This document shows, piece by piece, positions 1 through 6,067 of a stretch of DNA of 7,401 nt. Made by a program: the position numbers and the translations under genes. The notes beneath the pieces were generated by a model. The model was given only the letters and a program-made list of their open reading frames with translations, did no database searches and had not been told where the DNA came from. Position 1 is the stretch's first letter; every line of letters starts with the position of its first letter. Source of the DNA: Streptosporangiaceae bacterium (GTDB lineage Bacteria > Actinomycetota > Actinomycetes > Streptosporangiales > Streptosporangiaceae); assembly GCA_030050125.1 (NCBI GenBank), contig JASIJN010000365.1, positions 1 through 7,401 of the forward strand, given 5' to 3'.

Positions 1-691
1 TCGCGCCGGACAGCCCGCCGGCCGCCACGAGGGGCACATCGGCGGCCGCGGCCAACTGAGCCAGCAGGTCGAGCAGCGCGGGCCTGGCGTCCGCCGCGCC
101 TGCGTTCGTGAACGCGCCGGTGTGCGCGCCCGCCTCGCGACCCTGGACGATCAGGCAGTCGGCGCCGGCCCGCACCGCCAGGTCCGCCTCGCCCGCGCTG
201 GTGACGGTGATTCCCACCAGCGTGCCGCGGCGCCGGAACCCGGCGGTCACGTCGGACGGGGGGCAGCCGAAGCTGAAGCTGACCACAGGCGGCGGCTCCT
301 CCAGCAGCAGGGCGATCTTGTCCGGCCAGCCGTCGTCATCCCAGGACGGCTCGCCGGGCTCGGCCCCTGACCGCTCCGCCTCCCGGCGCAGCGACGTGAC
401 GTAGGATGCGACGGCGCTCGGGTCGGCCGCCGGTGCGCCCGGCACGAAGAGGTTGACCCCGAAGGTGGTCGCGCCCGCGGCGCACACCTCGTCCATGTCG
501 GCTCGCAGGGCGGCAGCATTTTTGTAGCCGCCGGCCAGGAAGCCGAGCCCGCCCGCCCGAGCGGCCGCGGCCACCAGGCCAGGCGTGGACGGGCCGCCCG
601 CCATGGGGGCGACCCAGATCGGCAGCGGGCTCAGCTCTCGGACCCTGTCCGTCGCACCAGTCACCAGTGGCCTCCCTGTCGTCCCTTCCAT
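1..691 (-). CDS. Nitronate monooxygenase / 2-nitropropane dioxygenase-like FMN enzyme, partial (C-terminus beyond left edge)
   Basis: I read this frame directly: 230 codons from ATG at 691 with no stop before base 1. The family is FMN-dependent TIM-barrel oxygenases that oxidise alkyl nitronates to carbonyl compounds and nitrite in the cytoplasm; related members act as enoyl reductases. Seen: the N-terminal flavin-binding strand APMAGGPSTP (about residues 27-36), AGGLGFLAGGY after it, and GREAGAHTG at 184-192. His190 falls where the family's catalytic His sits (usual motif EAGGH; here the second Gly is Ala). The visible part ends at PLVAAGGLSG, the start of the FMN phosphate-binding strand, so about 100-130 residues are missing. 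The start is chosen for GGAG seven bases upstream. It is divergent from the deacetylase gene. Family assignment is solid; the true substrate is unknown. Confidence 0.87.
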   Translation of the reverse strand, partial: MEGTTGRPLVTGATDRVRELSPLPIWVAPMAGGPSTPGLVAAAARAGGLGFLAGGYKNAAALRADMDEVCAAGATTFGVNLFVPGAPAADPSAVASYVTSLRREAERSGAEPGEPSWDDDGWPDKIALLLEEPPPVVSFSFGCPPSDVTAGFRRRGTLVGITVTSAGEADLAVRAGADCLIVQGREAGAHTGAFTNAGAADARPALLDLLAQLAAAADVPLVAAGGLSGA

Positions 692-698
692 CAGATCA

Positions 699-702
699 CT
701 CC
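699..702 (-). promoter_or_regulatory. Ribosome binding site of the nitronate monooxygenase-like gene
   Basis: Minus-strand GGAG lies 7 bases before the ATG at 691. It supports that start over the in-frame GTG nine codons downstream. Confidence 0.6.
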
Positions 703-739
703 GCCGTCGCGGCGGCATCTGGGCCGGGGGCCAGGACCG

Positions 740-757
740 GGGTGAGATCGGTCACCC
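740..757. promoter_or_regulatory. Inverted repeat GGGTGA-N6-TCACCC, candidate operator
   Basis: Perfect 6-bp arms at 740-745 and 752-757 flank 6 bases, between the divergent monooxygenase and deacetylase genes. The right arm contains the same GGTCAC hexamer that recurs at 772-794. A dimeric regulator site is inferred from position and symmetry only; no regulator gene is visible nearby. Confidence 0.35.
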
Positions 758-770
758 AGGACCGCGCCGG

Positions 771-794
771 CGTGACCCCTATGGCGCGGTCACG
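771..794. promoter_or_regulatory. Inverted repeat CGTGACC-N10-GGTCACG, candidate operator
   Basis: Perfect 7-bp arms at 771-777 and 788-794 are separated by 10 bases. The centre lies about 38 bp upstream of the deacetylase ATG and about 92 bp upstream of the monooxygenase ATG. Arm length and spacing suit a dimeric helix-turn-helix repressor, and the position near the likely deacetylase promoter suits repression of that gene. The function is inferred. Confidence 0.4.
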
Positions 795-820
795 GTCGGC
801 GATCGGGCAGGCTTGAAGGC

Positions 821-1666
821 ATGGCGGACACTCTCACCCTGATGGCGGTGCACGCGCACCCCGACGACGAGTCCTCGAGCACTGGCGGCGTGCTCGCCCG
901 GTATGCCGACGAGGGCATCCGGACCGTGCTTGTGACCTGCACGAACGGCGAATTCGGCGACACGCTCGACGGGGTGAAGCCGGGCGAGGACGGCCACGAG
1001 GAGCAGGCCGTGGCGCAGATCAGGCTTGCCGAGCTCAGGGAAGCCTGCAAGCACCTGGCGGTTTCCGATCTCGAGCTGCTCGGCTACCACGACTCAGGCA
1101 TGCCGGACTGGGAGTACAAATCCCGCCCGGACGCGTTCTGCAACGTGCCGCAAGACGTCGTCGCGGCGCGCATCGGCGGCCTGATCGAGCGCTACCGGCC
1201 GCAGGTCCTGATCACCTATGACGACCTGGGTGCCTATCAGCACCCCGACCACCTGCATGCCAGCCGGTGCGCGCAGGCCGCGGCGGCGGCGACCGGGATC
1301 CCGGACAAGCTCTATCTCACGGCCATGCGCCGCAGCAGCTGGCGCAAGCTGTGGGACGCGCTGCGCGAGCAGGGCGCGGACGTTCCCGACGTGCGCCAGA
1401 TCGACGAGGAGATGCTGCGCCAGATCAAGGACCGGGAGCAGCGGATCACCACCAACGTCGACATTCGCCCGGTCCTGGAGCGCAAGCGCGCGGCGCTGCT
1501 GGCGCACCACAGCCAGATCCGCGACTCGTGGTTCAGCAAGGTACCGCCCGACCTGGCGGTCGAGGTGTTCGGCCAGGAGAGCTTCATCCGGGCCACCGAC
1601 CGGACCGGCGCGCCGGTGCCCGAGGACGATCTGTTCGCCGGGATCCGCCGCCGGGCGGAGGGCTAG
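821..1666 (+). CDS. PIG-L/LmbE family zinc deacetylase, mycothiol Mca/MshB-like
   Basis: 281 residues. The family hydrolyses N-acetyl or amide bonds on glucosamine-containing substrates. In actinomycetes the best-known members are MshB (mycothiol biosynthesis) and Mca (mycothiol S-conjugate amidase, detoxification). Seen: AHPDDE at 12-17, giving zinc ligands His13 and Asp16 with Asp15 as likely general base, and YQHPDH at 139-144, giving the third ligand His144 plus Tyr139, His141 and Asp143, which align with MshB Tyr142, His144 and Asp146. The N-terminus (LMAVHAHPDDESS) resembles Mca. The length is close to Mca (about 288). Residue 20 is Ser, as in MshB, where Mca has Lys. The start fits the family N-terminus, but the ribosome site is weak (GAAGG only two bases upstream). 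It converges on the methyltransferase gene. A soluble cytoplasmic enzyme with no signal peptide; the exact substrate is unresolved. Confidence 0.85.
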   Translation: MADTLTLMAVHAHPDDESSSTGGVLARYADEGIRTVLVTCTNGEFGDTLDGVKPGEDGHEEQAVAQIRLAELREACKHLAVSDLELLGYHDSGMPDWEYKSRPDAFCNVPQDVVAARIGGLIERYRPQVLITYDDLGAYQHPDHLHASRCAQAAAAATGIPDKLYLTAMRRSSWRKLWDALREQGADVPDVRQIDEEMLRQIKDREQRITTNVDIRPVLERKRAALLAHHSQIRDSWFSKVPPDLAVEVFGQESFIRATDRTGAPVPEDDLFAGIRRRAEG

Positions 1667-1677
1667 CGCGGAAGGGG

Positions 1678-1701
1678 CAGCTGCGGTCGAGCGACCTGCT
1701 G
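1678..1701. terminator. Possible bidirectional hairpin between convergent genes
   Basis: CAGC (1678-1681) pairs with GCTG (1698-1701), and GGTC (1685-1688) pairs with GACC (1693-1696) around a GAGC loop, with a small internal bulge. It fills the 36-bp gap between the deacetylase and methyltransferase stops. There is no T-tract on either strand, so it is a weak terminator candidate at most. Confidence 0.25.
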
Positions 1702-1702
1702 G

Positions 1703-2350
1703 TCAGCGCCTGCGGGCCAGCGTCACGCCGTCACGCACCGGCAGCATCACCGAGTCGACCCGGTCGTCGCTGGCGATGATCTCGTTCATCCGGCGCATGA
1801 CCACCGTGGACCTGCCCTGATAAGCCGGGTCGGCCACCGTGCCTCCCTGCAGCACGTTGTCGAGCACGATCAGGCCGCCGGGTCGCAGCCGGGTGACCAG
1901 CTCCTCGTAGTAGAGCGGGTAGCTGCCCTTGTCGGCGTCGATGAACGCCAGGTCGATGACCGGGTCGGCGGGCAGCGCCCGCAGAGTGTCGAGCGCGGGA
2001 GCGATCCGCAGCTCGATCTGCTCGGCGAGGCCGGCCCGCTGCCAGTAGCGGCGGGCCAGCGAGGTCCAGTCCTCGCTGATGTCGCAGGCCAGCAGACGGC
2101 CGCCGGCGGCCAGGCCACGGGCGATGCAGATCGACGAGTAGCCGGTGAACACCCCCACCTCGACGGCGTGCCGCGCCCCGACCAGCCGGGTGAGCATGGT
2201 CAGCAGCTGTCCCTCGTCGGGCGAGACCTGCATGCCCGCGGGGTCGGGGAACGCCGCCTGGGTCTCGGCGGCCAGCTCACGCAGCAGCTCGTCGGCGGGC
2301 GTGCAGTGCGCGAGAAGGTAGTCGCTGACGGCCGGATCGACGATGTCCAC
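1703..2350 (-). CDS. Class I SAM- and cation-dependent O-methyltransferase (catechol / caffeoyl-CoA OMT type)
   Basis: From the preferred GTG at 2350 the product has 215 residues, close to the usual 215-225. The family transfers a methyl group from S-adenosylmethionine to a catechol-type hydroxyl using a divalent metal. Counted from the upstream ATG at 2362, motif I VEVGVFTGYSS is at 67-77, the acidic strand LLACDIS follows, FIDADKGSYP gives metal ligand Asp142, and LDNVLQGG at 167-174 gives Asp168 and Asn169, the usual metal triad. I prefer GTG 2350 because GGAGG lies five bases before it, whereas the ATG at 2362 has no Shine-Dalgarno and its own codons contain that GGAGG. The first four residues from the ATG form (MEET) carry no family motif. 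Divergent from hypF, but no functional link to hydrogenase maturation is evident. The substrate cannot be read from sequence. Confidence 0.88.
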   Translation of the reverse strand: MDIVDPAVSDYLLAHCTPADELLRELAAETQAAFPDPAGMQVSPDEGQLLTMLTRLVGARHAVEVGVFTGYSSICIARGLAAGGRLLACDISEDWTSLARRYWQRAGLAEQIELRIAPALDTLRALPADPVIDLAFIDADKGSYPLYYEELVTRLRPGGLIVLDNVLQGGTVADPAYQGRSTVVMRRMNEIIASDDRVDSVMLPVRDGVTLARRR

Positions 2351-2355
2351 GGTTT

Positions 2356-2360
2356 CCTCC
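2356..2360 (-). promoter_or_regulatory. Ribosome binding site GGAGG that decides the O-methyltransferase start
   Basis: Minus-strand GGAGG with a 5-base spacer to GTG at 2350. It overlaps the first codons of the competing ATG reading (2362), so both starts are unlikely to be used well. Confidence 0.6.
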
Positions 2361-2386
2361 ATGCGTTGGCGGTGCGGGCCCTATCC

Positions 2387-2415
2387 CGACCCTTCCCCGG
2401 GCCCGCCCGTATAGT
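2387..2415 (+). promoter_or_regulatory. Candidate sigma70-type promoter for hypF
   Basis: TATAGT at 2410-2415 is a good -10 match. CCGACC at 2387-2392, 17 bases upstream, is a poor -35 (3 of 6). Transcription would start near 2422, giving a leader of about 65-105 bases depending on the hypF start. It lies in the 137-bp region between the divergent O-methyltransferase (start 2350) and hypF. Inference from motif only. Confidence 0.35.
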
Positions 2416-2474
2416 GCCGGCGGCCGGGCCGGGGCAGGGGGCGGCCAGCCGACTGTGGCGACCAGGGAGACCGG

Positions 2475-2498
2475 ATGACGGTGCGTAATGTCCACTGA
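2475..2498 (+). CDS. Possible 7-codon leader micro-ORF ahead of hypF
   Basis: ATG at 2475 reads MTVRNVH then TGA at 2496-2498. It has the best ribosome binding site in this region: GGAG at 2466-2469 with a 5-base spacer. It overlaps the upstream hypF start (2488) in another frame and ends 28 bases before the downstream hypF start (2527). It could feed ribosomes to hypF by re-initiation, or be chance. The peptide itself has no recognisable function. Confidence 0.3.
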   Translation: MTVRNVH

Positions 2499-4806
2499 CC
2501 AGGAGTGCCTGCGCGACGATAGGAACATGAGCGAGCGGATCAGGACCGCGATCCGGGTCGAGGGGATCGTCCAGGGCGTCGGGTTCCGGCCGTTCGTGTA
2601 CTCGCTGGCGACCAGCCTCGGGCTCGGCGGCCTGGTCGGGAACGACTCCGGCGGGGTGTTCGCGGAGGTCGAGGGGTCGCCGGCCGCGGTCGAGGCGTTC
2701 CTGGAGTCGCTGGCCCGGGACGCGCCGCCGCTGGCCAGGATCGAGCGGATCATCACCGCCGCCCTGCCTCCCGACGGCACGGCGGCGTTCACGATCGCGC
2801 CGAGCGAGCCCGGCCGCGAGCGCCGGACGCTGGTCTCCCCGGACACCGCGACCTGCGCCGACTGCCTGGCCGAGCTGGCCGATCCCGGGGACCGGCGGTT
2901 CGGCTACCCGTTCATCAACTGCACCAACTGCGGCCCGAGGTTCACGATCGTACGCGATGTGCCCTACGACCGGCCGCTGACCACGATGGCCGGCTTCCGG
3001 ATGTGCGAGCGGTGCGCCGCGGAGTATCACGACCCGGCGGACCGCCGGTTTCACGCGCAGCCGACGTGCTGCCCGGCCTGCGGCCCGCGGCTGTCTCTGC
3101 TCGACCCGGCCGGGGAACAGCTGTCCGGTCCGCCGCTGGCCGCCGCCGCGGACCTGCTCCGCCAGGGAAAGGTGCTGGCGGTCAAGGGCCTGGGCGGCTA
3201 CCACCTGGCCGCCGACGCCTGCAGCGAGTCCGCGGCCGGGGCGCTGCGCGGCCGCAAGCACCGGGAGGACAAGCCGTTCGCGGTGATGGTGGCCGACCTG
3301 GCCGCGGCGGACCGGCTCGGCCAGGTGGACCAGACCGCGGCCAGGTTGCTGGCCAGCGCCAGGAGGCCGATCGTGCTGCTGCCCCGGCGGCCCGGTAACG
3401 GCGTCGCGGCCGCGGTCGCCCCGGGCAACCGGCAGCTCGGGCTGATGCTGCCGTACACGGCGCTGCACCACCTGCTGCTGGCCGACTTCGCCCGGCCGAT
3501 GGTGCTGACCAGCGGCAATGTCTCCGACGAGCCGATCGTGTACCGCGACGACGAGGCGGCGGAGCGGCTGCGCGGGATCGCGGACGCGTTCTTGACCCAC
3601 GACCGCCCGATCCAGGTCAGGACCGACGACTCGGTGACCCGGGCGTGGCGCGGCCGGGAGATGGTGCTGCGGCGCTCCCGTGGCTACGCGCCGGAACCCC
3701 TGGACGTGCCGGCGCCGTTCGCCCGGCCGGTCCTGGCCTGCGGGGCCGAGCTGAAGAACACGTTCTGCCTGGCGCGGGGGAATCACGCGTTCGTCTCCCA
3801 GCACATCGGGGACCTGGAGAACGCCGAGACGCTGCGCTCGTTCGCCGAGGGCGTCGAGCATTTCCGGCGACTGTTCGACATCGCGCCCGAGGTGGTCGCG
3901 CACGACCTGCATCCGGAGTACCTGTCCACGAAGTACGCGCTGGACCTGGCCGAGCGGACGGGCGTCGACCTGGTGGGCGTGCAGCACCACCATGCGCACA
4001 TCGCCTCCTGCCTGGCCGACAACCGGGCCGCGGGGCCGGTGATAGGAGTGGCCTTCGACGGGACCGGCTACGGAACCGACGGAACGCTCTGGGGCGGGGA
4101 GTTCCTGGTTGCCGACCTGGGCGGCTTCGAGCGGGCCGGCCACCTGGCGCCGGTTCCGCTGCCCGGCGGCGCGGCCGCGATCCGGCAGCCGTGGCGGATG
4201 GCGGCGGTGTACCTGGACGCACTGTTCCCGGACGGCCCGCCGGACGGGCTCGGCGTGGCCCGGCGGAACTCGCGGCTGTGGCCCGGCGTGCTGGCCATGG
4301 CCCGGCGGGGCGTCAACGCCCCGGTGACCTCGAGCGCCGGGCGGCTGTTCGACGCGGTCGCGGCGATCCTGGGCGTGCGGGACGAGATCAACTACGAGGG
4401 CCAGGCGGCCGTCGAGCTCGAGCAGCTGGCCGATCCGGCCGAGACCGGCGCCTACCCGGCCGCGATCACCGGGGCGGGGCCGTTCCTGGCCGTCGGCGCC
4501 GACCTGGTGCGCGCGGCGACCGAGGACCTGGCCGCCGGGGTCGCGCCCGCGGTCATCGCCGGGCGGTTCCACAACGGCGTCGCCCGGCTGATCCGGGACG
4601 GCTGCCTGCTGCTGCGGGAGCGCCACGGCCTGAGCACGGTGGCGCTGTCCGGCGGGGTGTTCCAGAACCTGCTGCTGCTGCACGCGGTGGCCGGGCAGCT
4701 GGAGCCGCTCGGGTTCGAGGTCCTGACGCACTCGCGGGTCCCGTGCAACGACGGCGGGATCAGCCTCGGCCAGGCCGTCGTGGCGGCCGCCGCACGCCTG
4801 AGCTAG
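2488..4806 (+). CDS. hypF: HypF carbamoyltransferase, [NiFe]-hydrogenase maturation
   Basis: 772 residues, full length (E. coli about 750). HypF uses carbamoyl phosphate and ATP to form carbamoyl-AMP and passes the carbamoyl group to the C-terminal cysteine of HypE, the source of the CN ligands. Domains in order: acylphosphatase (about 20-105; GIVQGVGFRPF with Arg34, Asn52); two zinc fingers with Cys123/126/145/148 and Cys173/176/195/198; YrdC-like domain (about 210-395; KGLGGYH at 233-239, TSGNVSDEP at 341-349); Kae1-like domain (about 410-772; HHHAH at 500-504, FDGTGYG at 523-529, SGGVFQN at 721-727, CNDGG at 753-757). All key residues are present. Start: ATG 2488 gives the longest reading. 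ATG 2527 (759 residues, MSERIRTAI...) sits closer to the conserved region and may be real; neither has a strong ribosome site. Convergent with hypB, stops overlapping. Confidence 0.97.
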   Translation: MSTDQECLRDDRNMSERIRTAIRVEGIVQGVGFRPFVYSLATSLGLGGLVGNDSGGVFAEVEGSPAAVEAFLESLARDAPPLARIERIITAALPPDGTAAFTIAPSEPGRERRTLVSPDTATCADCLAELADPGDRRFGYPFINCTNCGPRFTIVRDVPYDRPLTTMAGFRMCERCAAEYHDPADRRFHAQPTCCPACGPRLSLLDPAGEQLSGPPLAAAADLLRQGKVLAVKGLGGYHLAADACSESAAGALRGRKHREDKPFAVMVADLAAADRLGQVDQTAARLLASARRPIVLLPRRPGNGVAAAVAPGNRQLGLMLPYTALHHLLLADFARPMVLTSGNVSDEPIVYRDDEAAERLRGIADAFLTHDRPIQVRTDDSVTRAWRGREMVLRRSRGYAPEPLDVPAPFARPVLACGAELKNTFCLARGNHAFVSQHIGDLENAETLRSFAEGVEHFRRLFDIAPEVVAHDLHPEYLSTKYALDLAERTGVDLVGVQHHHAHIASCLADNRAAGPVIGVAFDGTGYGTDGTLWGGEFLVADLGGFERAGHLAPVPLPGGAAAIRQPWRMAAVYLDALFPDGPPDGLGVARRNSRLWPGVLAMARRGVNAPVTSSAGRLFDAVAAILGVRDEINYEGQAAVELEQLADPAETGAYPAAITGAGPFLAVGADLVRAATEDLAAGVAPAVIAGRFHNGVARLIRDGCLLLRERHGLSTVALSGGVFQNLLLLHAVAGQLEPLGFEVLTHSRVPCNDGGISLGQAVVAAAARLS

Positions 4807-5690
4807 TCCTCCGGCGGGAGGATGCGCCGCCGCAGCCAGTCGTACCATTCCTGCGTCCCGGCCCCGGTCGCCGCCGACACCTGAAGCATCAGCGCGCTGG
4901 GGCTGGTCTTCCTGACGTCGGCGGCGTGCCGCCTGCTGTCGAAATCCACGTACGGGAGCAGGTCGGTCTTGCTGACCAGGACCAGGTCGGCCCGGCGGAA
5001 CATGTGCGGGTACTTCAGCGGCTTGTCGTCACCTTCGGTGACCGAGGCGAGCACCACCCGGGCGTGCTCCCCGAGGTCGAACAGGGACGGGCAGACCAGG
5101 TTGCCGACGTTCTCGATCATGACCACCGAGCCGCTCGGCGGGTCCAGGGCGCGCAGCCCCTCGGCCACCATCGCGGCGTCCAGGTGGCAGCCGGCCCCGG
5201 TGTTGATCTGCACCACCTGGCAGCCGGACGCCCGGATCCGGGTCGCGTCCAGCGCTCCGGCCTGGTCGCCCTCGATGACCGAGATCGTGACCTTGCCCGC
5301 CAGCTCCCGCGCGGTGCGCTCGAGCAGCGTGGTCTTGCCCGCGCCGGGGGAACTCATCAGGTTGATGGCGAGCACGCTGCGCTGCCGCAGCCAGTCGCGG
5401 TTGAGATCGGCCAGCCGGTCATTCTTGGCCAATACCTTCTGTTCCAGCCGGATTGTACGCTCTTCGGTCTTGGCGGCCAGGCGCAGGACCGGCTCGCCGC
5501 CGCCCGGTTCCTCGTGCTCGTGCTCGTGGTCATAGCTGTGGTCGTGGCCGTGGTCGTGGCGGTCGTCGCCGTGGCCGTGGTGCTCGTGCTGGCCGTGACC
5601 GTCGTGGTCATCCTGGCCGGGGCGGCCGGCCAGGTCGGCCGGGAACAGCCGCACCACCGCCGTGCCGGAGCAGCCGCAGGTCGCGCACAT
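4803..5690 (-). CDS. hypB: HypB GTPase / nickel-binding hydrogenase maturation factor
   Basis: 295 residues from ATG 5690. HypB is a dimeric SIMIBI-class GTPase that delivers nickel, with HypA, to the hydrogenase large-subunit precursor. Seen: the N-terminal high-affinity nickel motif MCATCGC (Cys2, Cys5, Cys7); a His/Asp-rich linker at 29-59 with 13 histidines; P-loop SSPGAGKTT at 113-121; GEGDQAG-like switch IEGDQAGALD at 139-148; the G-domain metal site Cys168-His169, with Cys200 after NVGNLV; base-recognition SKTD at 240-243, with Ser in place of the usual Asn of NKxD. The open frame continues 85 codons upstream antisense to hypA, but the MCATCGC start and AGGTGG seven bases before it fix the start. 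It follows hypA by 2 bp, implying translational coupling. Confidence 0.97.
   Translation of the reverse strand: MCATCGCSGTAVVRLFPADLAGRPGQDDHDGHGQHEHHGHGDDRHDHGHDHSYDHEHEHEEPGGGEPVLRLAAKTEERTIRLEQKVLAKNDRLADLNRDWLRQRSVLAINLMSSPGAGKTTLLERTARELAGKVTISVIEGDQAGALDATRIRASGCQVVQINTGAGCHLDAAMVAEGLRALDPPSGSVVMIENVGNLVCPSLFDLGEHARVVLASVTEGDDKPLKYPHMFRRADLVLVSKTDLLPYVDFDSRRHAADVRKTSPSALMLQVSAATGAGTQEWYDWLRRRILPPED
5514..5606 (-). repeat. Low-complexity His/Asp/Gly-rich coding tract inside hypB
   Basis: Encodes HypB residues 29-59 with His at 29, 32, 35, 37, 38, 40, 45, 47, 49, 51, 55, 57 and 59. On DNA it is a run of imperfect GACCAC/GGCCAC/GAGCAC hexamers, prone to slippage. It lies between the CxxCxC motif and the GTPase domain, where nickel-storing HypB proteins carry their histidine tracts. 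Confidence 0.85.
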
Positions 5691-5692
5691 GG

Positions 5693-6022
5693 TCAGGCCA
5701 CCTGAACCGAATCGATCTTGAGTTCCTGCCCGGCCACCACGTTGACCTCGATGCTCCCGCACGGGCAGATGGCGAACGGCCCGTCCGGCTCGAAATCGCG
5801 GCCGCATACCGTGCAGTGGCAGCGCCCGGCGGTCTGGGTGATCTCCAGGCGGGCGCCCTGCAGGTTGGTGCCCTCGGTGACCAGGTCGAAGCAGAAACGG
5901 ACCGAGTCGGCCACGACGCCGGACAGGGCCCCGATCTCCAGGCACACGCAGGTGATCCTGGCGTCGGGCAGACGCTCGGTCACGGCGTCCACGACGCTCT
6001 GGGTGATCGCCAGCTCGTGCAC
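5693..6022 (-). CDS. hypA: HypA nickel metallochaperone
   Basis: 109 residues, a usual HypA length (about 110-120). It hands nickel from HypB to the hydrogenase large-subunit precursor. Seen: N-terminal Met-His-Glu, whose His2 is the family's nickel ligand; the family core (IGALSGVVADSVRFCFDLVTEGT, positions 30-52) split here as LEIGALSGVV and FCFDLVTEGT; zinc site Cys70-T-V-Cys73 paired with Cys86-Pro-Cys88. The second knuckle is C-x-C instead of the commoner CPxC. Extra cysteines at 25, 27, 44 and 68 are visible. The start is GTG at 6022: only this gives Met-His-Glu. The nearby ATG at 6027 is out of frame. The upstream region is purine-rich (GAGCGAGACGAAAGCGAGA) without a clear Shine-Dalgarno. 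It lies 45 bp after hypE and 2 bp before hypB. Confidence 0.95.
   Translation of the reverse strand: MHELAITQSVVDAVTERLPDARITCVCLEIGALSGVVADSVRFCFDLVTEGTNLQGARLEITQTAGRCHCTVCGRDFEPDGPFAICPCGSIEVNVVAGQELKIDSVQVA
5698..5703 (-). promoter_or_regulatory. hypB ribosome binding site within the 3' end of hypA
   Basis: Minus-strand AGGTGG, 7 bases before the hypB ATG at 5690 and inside the last hypA codons. It is consistent with coupled translation and decides the hypB start. Confidence 0.6.
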
Positions 6023-6067
6023 CTCATTCTCGCTTTCGTCTCGCTCCGGCGATAAATCCGGTCCTGA

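Noticed and set aside
1..691. Truncated pseudogene of a nitronate monooxygenase
   Set aside because: The frame is intact to the first base and the motifs are in order. The missing C-terminus is due to the window edge.
781..816. 11-codon ORF just upstream of the deacetylase
   Set aside because: No ribosome binding site, and it overlaps the palindrome arm. Its position five bases before the deacetylase start looks like chance.
2200..4848. Open frame of 882 codons on the minus strand across hypF
   Set aside because: Antisense shadow of hypF in GC-rich DNA. Its translation is low-complexity Arg/Gly/Pro/Gln-rich, and hypF on the other strand has complete conserved domains.
5514..5606. Tandem-repeat or CRISPR-like array
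   Set aside because: The short hexamer repetition is explained by His/Asp codons inside hypB. There are no spacers or conserved repeat units.
3645..5705. Open frame of 686 codons on the plus strand across the hypF 3' end and hypB
   Set aside because: Shadow in a second frame of hypF and antisense to hypB. The composition is biased and the apparent hydrophobic Val run (around 5500-5590) is just the antisense of the HypB histidine tract.
5691..5945. Upstream extension of the hypB frame by 85 codons
   Set aside because: It lies antisense-free but out of frame within hypA, has Arg/Gly-rich noise, and lacks a ribosome site. The conserved MCATCGC start at 5690 has one.
6023..6067. Possible hairpin or internal promoter in the hypE-hypA gap
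   Set aside because: Only a 4-bp CCGG self-complement around an AT-richer TTTAT patch. Too weak to call a terminator or promoter.
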